Source: Leisingera sp. ANG-M7 (lineage in GTDB: Bacteria; Pseudomonadota; Alphaproteobacteria; Rhodobacterales; Rhodobacteraceae). From it: DNA of 43,308 nucleotides. The notes below the pieces were generated by a model. The model was not told the DNA's origin and made no database searches. It worked only from the letters and a program-made list of their open reading frames with translations. This document shows positions 8,601-17,247 of this stretch, piece by piece. Within the stretch, counting starts at the first letter, position 1; every line of letters begins with the position of its first letter. The translations under genes and the position numbers were made by a program. Location: the NCBI RefSeq assembly GCF_000813965.1, contig NZ_JWLI01000024.1, forward strand, positions 1 through 43,308, written 5' to 3'.

Positions 8601-9425
8601 ATGGCCCGCTTGCAGCAGATACCCGGAGCAGCCGAACGCCTGGCCCGCAACGACCAGTTGGTGGTGCTGGGGGCCGTGGCCTTCGTTGTGCTGCTCAGCG
8701 GTCTATATACCGTCTTTGGCGTGGGCATGAATATGTCGGCGGTTGAGATGACCCGGATGGCCCGCCCCATCGGTGAGCCGATGGCGATGGGCGGCGGACC
8801 GGTCTGGACCGCGGGCTATGCTGTGCTGATCTTTCTCATGTGGTGGGTGATGATGATCGCCATGATGACACCCAGCGCGGCCCCGGTGCTGCTGCTGTTT
8901 ACCGCGATCAAGAAATCCGGTTCCCATGCCGGCAGCGCCCCGCTGCTCAGCCTGCTGTTCCTCAGCGGCTACCTGCTGGCCTGGGCCTTCTTCTCTTGTA
9001 TTGCCACCGCCTTGCAGTGGTGGCTGGAAACACTGGGCCTCTCCGACGGCCCCATGATGTCGCTCAGCAGCCGCACCCTTGGCGGTGCATTGCTGCTGGC
9101 GGCGGGCGCCTATCAGTTTACCCCCTACAAGCACGCCTGCCTCTCCCATTGCCGTTTGCCGGTTCAATTTCTGACCGCGCACAACCGCACAGGCTTGGCT
9201 GGTGCTGTACTGATGGGCGCCCACCACGGCACCTTTTGCATTGGCTGCTGCTGGGCGCTGATGCTGCTGCTGTTTGCCGGCGGTATTATGAACCTCTATT
9301 GGATTGCCGGGCTGGCACTCTTTGTGCTGGCCGAAAAGACCTTCCCCTACCCAAGATTCTTCACCGCAGGTGCCGGGGTGCTGCTGCTTCTTGCAGGCAG
9401 CTATGTACTCGTTACCGCGCCCTGA
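8601..9425 (+). CDS. DUF2182 polytopic membrane protein
   Basis: An integral membrane protein of 274 residues with about seven hydrophobic segments. It belongs to the DUF2182 (COG5486) family described as predicted metal-binding membrane proteins. Conserved features are the Met-rich WWVMMIAMMTPS (81-92), KHACLSHC (177-184) and GAHHGTFCIGCCW (206-218), giving clustered Cys, His and Met within or next to membrane helices. It lies six bases after the DUF1326 gene and is surely co-transcribed with it. The substrate and reaction are unknown. Confidence 0.9.
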   Translation: MARLQQIPGAAERLARNDQLVVLGAVAFVVLLSGLYTVFGVGMNMSAVEMTRMARPIGEPMAMGGGPVWTAGYAVLIFLMWWVMMIAMMTPSAAPVLLLFTAIKKSGSHAGSAPLLSLLFLSGYLLAWAFFSCIATALQWWLETLGLSDGPMMSLSSRTLGGALLLAAGAYQFTPYKHACLSHCRLPVQFLTAHNRTGLAGAVLMGAHHGTFCIGCCWALMLLLFAGGIMNLYWIAGLALFVLAEKTFPYPRFFTAGAGVLLLLAGSYVLVTAP

Positions 9426-9569
9426 ACCTGCCGGCGCTGACCGGCAATTCTGCAACGCCTCTGCGAAAATGCCAGTTTGCGGCCGATCCGCCGTTTTTTG
9501 AATGGCAATTCAAGAAATGGGCGCAATGATACCCTCCCGAAGCCATCGCAAGGCAAAGGGATTCGGCGA

Positions 9570-10406
9570 ATGGACAACAAACTCCTGCTCATCATTCTGG
9601 ACGGCGTGCCCTGGCGCAATTTCCGCCGCCTGTTCGGCAACCTCGAAGGCTGGGTCGACAGCGGCGACGCACGCGTCTGGAAGCTGCGGGCGGTGCTGCC
9701 GTCAATTTCGGCCAGCTGCTATGCCTCGATCCACACCGGCGTGGCCCCTGCCGTTCATGGCTGCACCGGCAATGCCAACGTCTTCCGCCTGAAGGAAAAA
9801 GACGTATTCAGCCAGGTCCGCGAAGCCGGCGGCGTCACCGGTGCCGTGGCGCACAGCTACTGGTCCTCGTTCTTCAACCGCCACCCCTTCGACTATGTGC
9901 GCGACATTGAATACGACGAGCCGGAGAGCAAAACCATCAACCACGGCCGTTTCCACACCATGACCGGCTACGGCAAGGACAACCAGATGACCCCTTCGGA
10001 TGTCGATCTGTTTGCCACCCTGACCAACCTCTGCCTGCGCTTCGGGCTGGACTACGGCATGCTGCACGCCTGCACCTTGGACAGCATGGGCCACCGCTAT
10101 TTCCACGACTGCCAGGAAATGGACCACGCCTGTTTCGTGATGGACGAGATGCTGGCCCCCTTCATCACCCGCTGGCGCGATCTGGGCTATGAGGTGATCG
10201 TCACCGCCGATCACGGGCAGGATGAGCGCGGCCACCATGGCGGCCGCAGCCCGCTGCAGCAGGAAACCGCGCTCTATTACTTCGGTGAGGCCGACGGGCC
10301 GGATCATGGCGACGTGATCGACCAGCGCCAGCTGGCGCCCACCATCCTCAAGCGGCTGGGCGCGCCTATTGCGGACACCATGAAGGCAGAGCCGTTCCTG
10401 AAATAA
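9570..10406 (+). CDS. Alkaline-phosphatase-superfamily hydrolase (nucleotide pyrophosphatase-like)
   Basis: A metal-dependent phospho- or sulfo-ester hydrolase of the alkaline phosphatase fold, 278 residues. Visible metal-site elements are LDGVPW (Asp11), the nucleophile region LPSISASCYASIHTG with Ser47 or Ser49 and the TGVAPAVHG segment, DSMGH (Asp171, His175), ADHG (Asp214, His215) and a following GHHGGR. No signal peptide is seen, so it is probably cytoplasmic. The ATG at 9570 is preferred because the family start MDNKLLLIILDGV begins there and AAAGGG lies nine bases ahead. The natural substrate is unknown. Confidence 0.88.
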   Translation: MDNKLLLIILDGVPWRNFRRLFGNLEGWVDSGDARVWKLRAVLPSISASCYASIHTGVAPAVHGCTGNANVFRLKEKDVFSQVREAGGVTGAVAHSYWSSFFNRHPFDYVRDIEYDEPESKTINHGRFHTMTGYGKDNQMTPSDVDLFATLTNLCLRFGLDYGMLHACTLDSMGHRYFHDCQEMDHACFVMDEMLAPFITRWRDLGYEVIVTADHGQDERGHHGGRSPLQQETALYYFGEADGPDHGDVIDQRQLAPTILKRLGAPIADTMKAEPFLK

Positions 10407-10471
10407 TCAGAAGTGGCGGCTGTGTGCTAGAATGGCATTCAGCCGCCGTTTTCAGATGTCAGGACTTTGCC

Positions 10472-11029
10472 ATGAAATCCCTTGCCGCCGTGTTTTTCCT
10501 GCTGGCCGCCCCGGCGCTGGCCAGCGATGCTTGCCACGACCTGTGGTTCACCCGCAACGCGGTGATCGACCGGGCTGGTTACTGCTTCGGCTCCCCTTTG
10601 GGGCAGGCCGTGTTCAACAACGGGGATTGCACTGGCAAGTCTGTCTCCCTGCCGCCTCAGTCGGAACGCCTGGTTGCTGACGTGAAGCAGATGGAGGCCC
10701 GCTTCGGCTGCCGGGTCAACAACAAGCAAACCCATCTGGACTTGGATGACCTGTTCCTGCGCTACCAGCTTTGGGATCTGCCGGTGCGCGATGAATTTGA
10801 AAGCGCCTGCTTGGGCTGGCTGGGGCCGGTCATGGGGCTGCGGGCAGGCCACAGGCCGGATGCGCCGCTGGTCGGGCAGATAGACCCCGGCGATTACGTC
10901 AACTACTCGCATATCCCGGTGGGCAGCTGGACCTATGTGACCACTTCCGGCCCCGATTGGCAGGTCACCAGCGGCGGCTGGCTGGACACATCCCAGTTTC
11001 AGGAGCAATGCCAGGATTATGCCGGATAA
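10472..11029 (+). CDS. Secreted DUF4453 / YARHG-like protein
   Basis: A 185-residue exported protein. MKSLAAVFFLLAAPALAS is a Sec signal peptide with cleavage near residue 18. The mature protein begins DACHDLWFTRNAVIDRAGYC, typical of DUF4453 proteins that I associate with Rhodobacteraceae and that resemble YARHG modules. Several cysteines suggest disulfides in the periplasm. The C-terminal 60 residues, with GLRAGHRPDAPLVGQIDPGD and a Trp-rich end, look like a bacterial SH3-type module. It ends six bases from the convergent esterase gene. The function is unknown. Confidence 0.85.
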   Translation: MKSLAAVFFLLAAPALASDACHDLWFTRNAVIDRAGYCFGSPLGQAVFNNGDCTGKSVSLPPQSERLVADVKQMEARFGCRVNNKQTHLDLDDLFLRYQLWDLPVRDEFESACLGWLGPVMGLRAGHRPDAPLVGQIDPGDYVNYSHIPVGSWTYVTTSGPDWQVTSGGWLDTSQFQEQCQDYAG

Positions 11030-11035
11030 TCGGCG

Positions 11036-11962
11036 CTATTCGTCATAGGGCCAGATCCCCTGGCCCAGCGCCTCAACCGCGACCGAAATCCGCTCAAAAC
11101 TATCGCGCGCCCGGCCCACGCTGTGGCGGGCCCGCAGATAGCCGTGAATCAGCCCTGGCTCGTTGATCCAATGCGCGTTGCCGCCAGCCGCCACGATACG
11201 GTCACGGTAGTCCCGCGAGTCATCGCGTACCGGATCGCAATCCGCCGTCACCAGCACCGTCGGTGGCAGGTCCGAGAAATCGCTGTCAGACAGCGGCGCA
11301 AACAGCGGATCATCCTTCGGCGGCGCCCCTTCGGTACGGATATCCATGTAATACAGCACGTCCTCCCGCGTCAGCATCGGCGCCTGCGCGTGCTCCAAAT
11401 AAGAGCCCTGCTTCACATCACCGCCGAACGCGCCATAGATCAGCACCTGACCCAGAATCGTCTCGCAGCGGCCGCGCGCATGATGCGCCACCGCGGCACA
11501 AATGTTGGCACCTGCACTGTCGCCCATCAGGACAACGCCTTTGCCGTATCCAGCCTCGACCCAGCCCAGCACCACCCAGGCATCCTCAAAAGCCGCCGGA
11601 TGCTTGTGCTCCGGCGCCAGCCGGTAATCCACTGCAACCACCCGGTAGCCGGTCTGGGCACAGATCTCGGCGCAGACATCATCGTGGCTGTCCAGGCCCC
11701 CGACGACAAAGCCGCCGCCATGGCAGAACAGAACCGTCCTTGTCGGATCGCCCGCCGTATAGACCCGCACCGGCACACCGTTGGCTGACAGCTCCTCAAC
11801 AGCAACGACATCCGGGCGCGGCACCCGGAACTCCAGGGCCATCGAATTGTAGATGCGGCGCTGCTCCTCGATGCTCATGTCAACGGCGTCATCGGGATAA
11901 AGCTCCCCGGTCTTCTGGATGAAGTCCCAGGTCTCCTCGTCGATCAGCCGTTCGTAGTCCAT
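11036..11962 (-). CDS. Alpha/beta hydrolase, hormone-sensitive-lipase type esterase
   Basis: A 308-residue carboxylesterase-like enzyme. It has the HSL-family oxyanion motif HGGGF (81-85), the nucleophile elbow GDSAG with Ser149, and a later TADCDPVRDD acidic region and GLIHGY histidine completing the triad. No signal peptide is seen. The start at 11962 is fixed by AGGGAGG (11970-11976) seven bases upstream; an in-frame ATG at 11980 would overlap that site. The upstream minus-strand gene is an acyl-CoA synthetase, but a terminator lies between them, so they are probably separate units. The substrate is unknown. Confidence 0.92.
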   Translation of the reverse strand: MDYERLIDEETWDFIQKTGELYPDDAVDMSIEEQRRIYNSMALEFRVPRPDVVAVEELSANGVPVRVYTAGDPTRTVLFCHGGGFVVGGLDSHDDVCAEICAQTGYRVVAVDYRLAPEHKHPAAFEDAWVVLGWVEAGYGKGVVLMGDSAGANICAAVAHHARGRCETILGQVLIYGAFGGDVKQGSYLEHAQAPMLTREDVLYYMDIRTEGAPPKDDPLFAPLSDSDFSDLPPTVLVTADCDPVRDDSRDYRDRIVAAGGNAHWINEPGLIHGYLRARHSVGRARDSFERISVAVEALGQGIWPYDE

Positions 11963-12038
11963 CTGCGAGCCTCCCTGCACGCCGCTGCTCCAGAGAGCCT
12001 AGGCACAGTTTTCCGCAAATGGAATGCCTGAAAGAAAA

Positions 12039-12056
12039 AGCGCCCCGAAGGGCGCT
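12039..12056 (-). terminator. Intrinsic terminator of the acyl-CoA synthetase gene
   Basis: A 7-bp stem AGCGCCC (12039-12045) and GGGCGCT (12050-12056) encloses a CGAA loop. On the minus strand the hairpin is followed by TTTTTCTTTC. It lies 26 bases past the stop of the synthetase gene. Confidence 0.85.
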
Positions 12057-12081
12057 CCTTATCCCACACTGTCCGGCGGGG

Positions 12082-13971
12082 TCACGCAGCCGCGGCAGTC
12101 TCCCACGGACGGGTGAAATTGTTGAGCACGCCATCAATGTCCGCCTCGGAACTGCCGTTGGCAGCAACCTGGGCCACCAGACCGCGCTTCTTGTCGTCGG
12201 TCACGCTGACAACACGCGCCGCCACGCCGGCCTGCTCCAGCGCGCCGTTGTAGACGCGGGTGATTGCCATCTTGCGCAGATCCGGCTTGAATACCTTGCC
12301 CACCGCGGTTTTCGGCAGCTCGTCCAGCACCGTCAGATGCTTGGGGATCGCCGCCCGCTCATGCACATGCACCTTGCAGTACTCCAGCAGCTCCGCCTCG
12401 CTGACGCTGGCGCCATCGACCAGTTCCACAAAGGCGCAGGGAAGCTCACCTGAATGGGCGTCCGGCTGGCCGATCGCCCCGGCAAAGGCCACCGCATCAT
12501 GCCCCAGCAGCGCCTCTTCGATCTCCGCCGGATCGATGTTATGGCCGCCGCGGATGATCAGGTCCTTGGCGCGGCCCGTAATCCACAGGTAGCCGTCCTC
12601 GTCGATCCGGCCCAGATCGCCGGTGCGCAGGTATTTCTCCTGGTAATAGAGGTCCACGTTCTTGTCGGCCTCGGTATAGGTATTCCCGGCATAGACACCC
12701 GGGTTCGACACGCAGATCTCCCCCACCTCGTCGCGCCCGCATTCCAGCGCCCCGTCGTTGGTCTGCTTGACAATGCGCACGTCCGTATAGGGGAACGGGA
12801 TGCCCACCGACCCCACCTTCTTCTCGCCGACCGGCGGGTTGCAGGAGACCAGGCAGGTGGCCTCCGTCAGGCCGTAACCCTCGACAATGGCCACACCGCA
12901 GGCGCTCTCAAACCGCTTGAACAGCTCCATCGGCATCGGGGCAGAGCCGGAGAACGCGGTTTTCACGGAAGATATATCCGCATCCACCGGCCGCTGCATC
13001 AGCGCCGACACGGCGGTGGGCACGGTGATGATAAAGGTGATCTTCCAGCGCTCGATCAGCTTCCAGAAATTGTCAAAAACGCCCTCGCCACGGTAGCCCT
13101 GCGGCGTCGGGAACACCACATGTGCGCCAGAGGCAATCGCCGCCATCATGATCACATGCACCGCAAAGACATGGAACAGCGGCAGCGGGCACATGATGTT
13201 GTCTTCTTCGGTGAACAGTAGCGTGCTGCCCAGCCAGCCGTTGTAGACCAGCCCCGAATACTTGTGCTGCGCCACCTTGGGCATGCCGGTAGTGCCGCCG
13301 GTGTGGAAATAGCACGCCACCCGGTCACCCGCACTGTCGGCAAAATTCAGCGTCTTGGGCTGTTTCGCCATCTCCTTGGAGAAGTTCAGGTAGTCCGCAT
13401 GGCTGGGCCGGCCGTCCATCTTGGGACGGATCAGCGGCACGATCCAGGACTTCGGCGGCGTCAGATAGCGGTTCAGGTCCACTTCCAAAACCGTGTTCAC
13501 GCCCGGCGCGTGGCGCACCGCCTCAGCCACCTTCTGCGCCACATCCGTTTTCGGGAAGGGCCGCAGGGTGACAACAACTTTGGCCTTGGTCTCCCGCAGG
13601 ATGGAGGCGATCTGCTCCGGCTCCAACAGCGGGTTGATCGGGTTCACAATCCCAGCCACCGCACCGCCCAGCATGGTGACCAGCGTCTCGTTACAGTTGG
13701 GCAGCACATAGGCCACCACGTCCTTTTCGCCGATCCCCAGCGCGCGGAACATGTTTGCCGCCTGGCTCACCTGATCCTTCAGCGTGCTCCAGGTCAGCGT
13801 CTCCGCCTTGTCATTGGCGCCAGAGAATATCTGATAGCTGACCGCCTTGCTGTTTGGAAACTTGTCCGCGGTGCGCGACAGCAGCCCGTACAACGTGGCC
13901 GGCAGATCCCGCGCCTCATACGGCATTTCATTCTGCAGCGCATCGCGGTCCGCGATTCCGGAAAAACCCAT
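12082..13971 (-). CDS. Acyl-CoA synthetase (AMP-forming)
   Basis: An adenylate-forming enzyme, 629 residues, that activates a carboxylic acid to its CoA thioester through an acyl-AMP. Visible motifs are the phosphate-binding loop HTGGTTGMPKVAQH at about 223-236, the GYGLTEAT motif, the YLRTGDLG hinge region and GRAKDLIIRGGHNI near the C-terminal domain. No signal peptide is present. GGGGAGGAG lies five bases ahead of the ATG at 13971, so the longer in-frame extension to 14145 is rejected. Its leader contains five 11-bp phased repeats (13993-14047), suggesting specific transcriptional control. The chain length of the acid cannot be told from sequence. Confidence 0.93.
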   Translation of the reverse strand: MGFSGIADRDALQNEMPYEARDLPATLYGLLSRTADKFPNSKAVSYQIFSGANDKAETLTWSTLKDQVSQAANMFRALGIGEKDVVAYVLPNCNETLVTMLGGAVAGIVNPINPLLEPEQIASILRETKAKVVVTLRPFPKTDVAQKVAEAVRHAPGVNTVLEVDLNRYLTPPKSWIVPLIRPKMDGRPSHADYLNFSKEMAKQPKTLNFADSAGDRVACYFHTGGTTGMPKVAQHKYSGLVYNGWLGSTLLFTEEDNIMCPLPLFHVFAVHVIMMAAIASGAHVVFPTPQGYRGEGVFDNFWKLIERWKITFIITVPTAVSALMQRPVDADISSVKTAFSGSAPMPMELFKRFESACGVAIVEGYGLTEATCLVSCNPPVGEKKVGSVGIPFPYTDVRIVKQTNDGALECGRDEVGEICVSNPGVYAGNTYTEADKNVDLYYQEKYLRTGDLGRIDEDGYLWITGRAKDLIIRGGHNIDPAEIEEALLGHDAVAFAGAIGQPDAHSGELPCAFVELVDGASVSEAELLEYCKVHVHERAAIPKHLTVLDELPKTAVGKVFKPDLRKMAITRVYNGALEQAGVAARVVSVTDDKKRGLVAQVAANGSSEADIDGVLNNFTRPWETAAAA

Positions 13972-13992
13972 AATTCTCCTCCCCGTTCCTCC

Positions 13993-14047
13993 GCTGCACA
14001 TCCGGTGTACAGGGGGTGTACAGGCGGTGCACGGAGGGTGTCTCTGT
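13993..14047. repeat. Five 11-bp phased repeats, consensus GGTGYAC, before the acyl-CoA synthetase
   Basis: Units are GCTGCACATCC (13993), GGTGTACAGGG (14004), GGTGTACAGGC (14015), GGTGCACGGAG (14026) and GGTGTCTCTGT (14037). Each starts exactly 11 bases after the last, about one helical turn, and two contain the palindrome TGTACA. The array lies 22-76 bases upstream of the start codon, where a repressor or activator could bind cooperatively to one face of the helix. A role as operator is inferred. Confidence 0.7.
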
Positions 14048-14166
14048 TTTTTGCCCAGATTATTGCAATCGCCCGATTGCGCAAGCGCCGCGGCAGGGTC
14101 ACGCCAAGGCAGCTTGGGCGGTGACGTCGCGCCATTTCCCTGCATTGGGCGGTTTTCAACAAAAAA

Positions 14167-14189
14167 CGCCCCGGATCGGCTCCGGGGCG
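14167..14189 (-). terminator. Intrinsic terminator of the ABC exporter gene
   Basis: A 9-bp perfect stem CGCCCCGGA (14167-14175) and TCCGGGGCG (14181-14189) has a 5-nt loop. On the minus strand it is followed directly by TTTTTT. It lies 24 bases past the exporter stop. Confidence 0.92.
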
Positions 14190-14213
14190 CTTACTCTGTT
14201 TACTATGCAGCGA

Positions 14214-16013
14214 TTATTCCGCCGCCAGCCCTTCGGTGAACTGCAGCTTGGCAAGGCGCGCATATAGCCCGCCCTGCCCCACCAGTTCGTCATGGGTGCC
14301 GGTGGCGACAATCCGGCCCTGGTCCATCACCACGATGCGGTCGGCCTTTTTCACCGTTGCCAGCCGGTGCGCCACGATCAGCGTGGTGCGGCCCTGGCTC
14401 AGCTCATCCACCGCGGCCTGCACCAGGCGTTCGCTTTCCGCATCCAGCGCCGAGGTCGCCTCGTCCAGCAGCAGCACCGGAGCATCACGCAGAATGGCGC
14501 GGGCAATGGCGATCCGCTGTTTCTGGCCGCCCGACAGCATCACGCCGCGCTCGCCAACAAAGCTGTCGTAGCCGTCCGGCAGCTTCGAAATGAAGTCATG
14601 CGCCGCAGCCGCTGCGGCAGCAGCCTCAACCTCGGCATCGGAGGCCTCCGGCCGGCCGAACCGGATGTTCTCGCGCGCCGAGGCGGCAAAGATCACCGGA
14701 TCCTGCGGCACCAGCGCAATATGACGGCGGAACTCATCCCGCTGCAATTGCGTCAGCGCCACGCCGTCCAGCTTTACCGCGCCTTGTTTGGGGTCATAGA
14801 ACCGCTGCAGCATCTGGATGATGGTTGTCTTGCCAGCACCAGAGGGACCGACAAACGCCACCGTCTCACCCGGTTTCACCGTCAGCGACACCTCATCCAG
14901 CGCCGAAACATCGGGACGCGAGGGGTAGCGGAAAGTGACATTGTCGAACGCGATCTCACCCTTGACCGGTACCGGCAGCACCTGCGCCGCAACTGGGTCC
15001 AGCACCATGTCTTCGGCGTTCAAAAGCTCCACCAGCCGTTCGGTTGCCCCGGCCGCGCGCTGCAGCTCGCTCCAGATCTCCGACAACGCCGCCACGGAGC
15101 CTGCGACCAGCACCGCATAGATCACGAACTGGATCAGCGTGCCTTCGGACATAACACCCGCACGCACGTCGTTGGCGCCCATCCACAGAACGCCCACGAT
15201 GCCGGAGAACACCAGGAAGATCACGATCACAGTCAGATAGGCGCGGGTCTGGATACGGCGGTGGGACACATCATAGGAGGTTTCGGTCAGCTCGGAAAAC
15301 TTCTTTCGGCTGGCACTTTCATGAGTAAAGGCCTGCACTGTCTGCACCGCCCCCAGCGCCTCTCCCGCGTTGCCGGAGGAGGCTGCGATCCAGTCCTGGT
15401 TTTCCTTGCTGATCGCGCGCAGGCGGCGGCCCAGCACCAGGATCGGCACAATCACCGCCGGCACGATCAGCAGCACCATCATCGTCAGCTTCGCCGAAGT
15501 CAGCAGCATCAGCACCATACCGCCCAGGAAAATCAGCAGATTGCGCAGCGCAATCGAAACCGATGAGCCCAGCACCGACTGAATCAGCGTGGTGTCGGTG
15601 GTGATCCGGCTCAGCACCTCACCGGTCATGATGCGCTCATAAAATTCCGGGCTCATGCCGATCACCCGGTCGAACACCGCCTTACGGATATCGGCCACCA
15701 CCCGTTCGCCCAGCCGCGTCACCAGCGCATAACGGACGCCAGTGCCCACCGCCAGCAGCGCCGCGATCACCAGCGCACCGCTGAAATAGAGGTTCAGGAG
15801 CTCGGAATCAGAGACCCGGAAATTGTCCACCACCCGGCGCACCGCCAAGGGCAGCGTCAGCGACAGCGCCGCCGTCAGCACCAGCGCACAGGTCGCGGCC
15901 AGCATCAGCAGGCGGTAGGGGCGCATGAACGGCCACAGGGCCGACAGCACGCCGATCTTCCGGGATTTCTCCCGCTCTTGCTCCGCATTCGGGGCCGCAT
16001 TATTCCGCGCCAT
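14214..16013 (-). CDS. MsbA/LmrA-type ABC exporter half-transporter
   Basis: A 599-residue fusion of one membrane domain (about six helices, residues 30-330) and one nucleotide-binding domain; it should work as a homodimer in the inner membrane. Motifs are Walker A GPSGAGKT (389-396), signature LSGGQKQRIAIAR near 495 and Walker B VLLLDEATSALD near 515. The family exports lipids, lipid A precursors, drugs or peptides, and the substrate cannot be decided here. AAGGA lies about seven bases before the start. The gene stands alone, with its own terminator downstream. Confidence 0.93.
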   Translation of the reverse strand: MARNNAAPNAEQEREKSRKIGVLSALWPFMRPYRLLMLAATCALVLTAALSLTLPLAVRRVVDNFRVSDSELLNLYFSGALVIAALLAVGTGVRYALVTRLGERVVADIRKAVFDRVIGMSPEFYERIMTGEVLSRITTDTTLIQSVLGSSVSIALRNLLIFLGGMVLMLLTSAKLTMMVLLIVPAVIVPILVLGRRLRAISKENQDWIAASSGNAGEALGAVQTVQAFTHESASRKKFSELTETSYDVSHRRIQTRAYLTVIVIFLVFSGIVGVLWMGANDVRAGVMSEGTLIQFVIYAVLVAGSVAALSEIWSELQRAAGATERLVELLNAEDMVLDPVAAQVLPVPVKGEIAFDNVTFRYPSRPDVSALDEVSLTVKPGETVAFVGPSGAGKTTIIQMLQRFYDPKQGAVKLDGVALTQLQRDEFRRHIALVPQDPVIFAASARENIRFGRPEASDAEVEAAAAAAAAHDFISKLPDGYDSFVGERGVMLSGGQKQRIAIARAILRDAPVLLLDEATSALDAESERLVQAAVDELSQGRTTLIVAHRLATVKKADRIVVMDQGRIVATGTHDELVGQGGLYARLAKLQFTEGLAAE

Positions 16014-16029
16014 TCCGGATCCTTCTGCA

Positions 16030-16070
16030 CTTTGGTCCCGCGGGTTTCAAATCCCGCGTAATTGCCAAAG
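16030..16070. repeat. Structured inverted repeat in the exporter leader
   Basis: Arms CGCGGG (16039-16044) and CCCGCG (16053-16058) sit inside CTTTGG (16030-16035) and CCAAAG (16065-16070). The element lies between tRNA-Gly and the exporter start, both on the minus strand. It could end the tRNA transcript or form a structured mRNA leader. No T-run follows it. Confidence 0.4.
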
Positions 16071-16180
16071 GTTCATGGCCCCGCAGGCCCGGCGCGTCAA
16101 GCGCTGAGCAGCTTCAAAACGCGCCTGATTACAGATGCGCTCTGCGTCACGGGGTATCAATACGGCGGGCTGGAAAGGTC

Positions 16181-16254
16181 TGGAGCGGGTAGCGGGAATC
16201 GAACCCGCACCTTAAGCTTGGAAGGCTCTTATGATACCATTTCACCATACCCGC
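16181..16254 (-). tRNA. tRNA-Gly (anticodon TCC)
   Basis: On the minus strand the 74-nt sequence runs from GCGGGTATGG to TACCCGCTCCA. The acceptor stem GCGGGTA/TACCCGC pairs over 7 bp, the anticodon loop reads CTTCCAA giving TCC, the T arm contains GCGGGTTCGATTCCCGC, and the CCA end is encoded. It decodes GGA and GGG glycine codons. Confidence 0.97.
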
Positions 16255-16428
16255 TCAGGACATTTGCTGATTTAGGTGAAGCGCCGGGGAAGGTCAACCA
16301 CCTTGTTTTCGTTTGCCTTTGCGGTGGCGGAAATTTCATCGTGCCCCTTGCGAAAGCCCCGCCAAGCCCCCCAAATACAAGCACAATCCAACCGCCCCGC
16401 CGCCCGCGCACAATACCGGAAGACCGCC

Positions 16429-17142
16429 GTGATCCTAACCCTGCACACCGCCGTACTCACTGCCCACGGCCAGCCCTCTGCCCCCGGTCCGGCAGAGGCG
16501 GATCTGGCAGCCACTGCCAAGGCCGTTGCCGCGCATCTTCCGGGCTGGGATGTCCGCTCTGCCACCCTCGCAGCCCCCGGCCGGCTGGAGCAGGTGATGG
16601 AGGACAGCGCAGTGGTCTATCCGTTTTTCATGTCGCGCGGGTATTTCACCAGCAAGGTGCTGCCGGGGCGCCTGCAGGACCGGGCTTACCGGTTGGCCAC
16701 GCCGTTCGGGCTGGACAGCGGCCTGCCGGATCTTGCTGCACATTCCGTGCAGCAGGCGGCATCGAAAAGAGGCTGGCTGCTCAACGAGGTGAACCTGCTG
16801 CTGGCCGCCCACGGCTCAGCCCGCGGTCCCCGCGCCGCAGAAGCCGCAGAGGATTTCGCCGCCCGGCTCGGCCCGCTGCTGCCGGGCTGCACCGTGTCAC
16901 TGGGCTACATTGAGCAGGAGCCGCGCCTCGCGTCTGCTGCCGCTACCCTGCCCTCACAGACCATCTGCCTGCCGTTCTTCGCCCAGGCAGGCGACCACGT
17001 TAAGGAGGATCTCCCCGAAGCCCTGGAGACCGCAGGCTTCGGCGGCATTGTGCTGCCGGTGACAGGCACCCTGTCCGGAGCTCCAGCCCTGATCGCCGCA
17101 GCCATCCGTCTTGCAAGCCTTGACCGGAACGCGGCTGAGTGA
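16429..17142 (+). CDS. CbiX-like sirohydrochlorin chelatase family protein
   Basis: A 237-residue protein made of two CbiX-like halves. This family inserts cobalt, nickel or iron into sirohydrochlorin for cobalamin, F430 or siroheme synthesis. The first half has TAHGQPS (His13) and the second LLAAHGSARGP (His128) and GDHVKEDLP (His190). The matching place in the first half reads SRGYFTSKVLP, without the second histidine, so only the C-terminal half keeps both likely metal ligands. I choose the GTG at 16429, whose product begins MILTLHTAVLTAHG; a longer in-frame ATG at 16276 would nearly abut the tRNA gene and encode low-quality sequence. No cobalamin gene is nearby, so its exact metal and pathway are open. 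Confidence 0.82.
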   Translation: MILTLHTAVLTAHGQPSAPGPAEADLAATAKAVAAHLPGWDVRSATLAAPGRLEQVMEDSAVVYPFFMSRGYFTSKVLPGRLQDRAYRLATPFGLDSGLPDLAAHSVQQAASKRGWLLNEVNLLLAAHGSARGPRAAEAAEDFAARLGPLLPGCTVSLGYIEQEPRLASAAATLPSQTICLPFFAQAGDHVKEDLPEALETAGFGGIVLPVTGTLSGAPALIAAAIRLASLDRNAAE

Positions 17143-17219
17143 AATTCCAGCCTTCCGGAAAGAAAAGCAATTTTTGGCTCAAGCAACGGCATTTGGCCTC
17201 TTGCGCCAACCCCGGGCAT

Positions 17220-17231
17220 GTGATTAATCAC
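17220..17231. promoter_or_regulatory. 12-bp palindrome GTGATTAATCAC before tRNA-Cys
   Basis: A perfect palindrome 16 bases ahead of the tRNA-Cys 5' end and downstream of the CbiX-like gene. Its half-sites resemble FNR/CRP-type TGA..TCA halves, but the spacing fits neither consensus. A regulatory role is speculative. Confidence 0.3.
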
Positions 17232-17247
17232 GCCTTACACCACGGAT

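Noticed and set aside
13972-14145. N-terminal extension of the acyl-CoA synthetase
   Set aside because: It would translate through the 11-bp repeats and the GGGGAGGAG site that precedes the ATG at 13971.
14292-15566. Long plus-strand open frame (424 codons) opposite the ABC exporter
   Set aside because: It is antisense to a gene with complete ABC motifs and its translation is His/Gln/Arg-rich without family features; high GC makes such shadows common.
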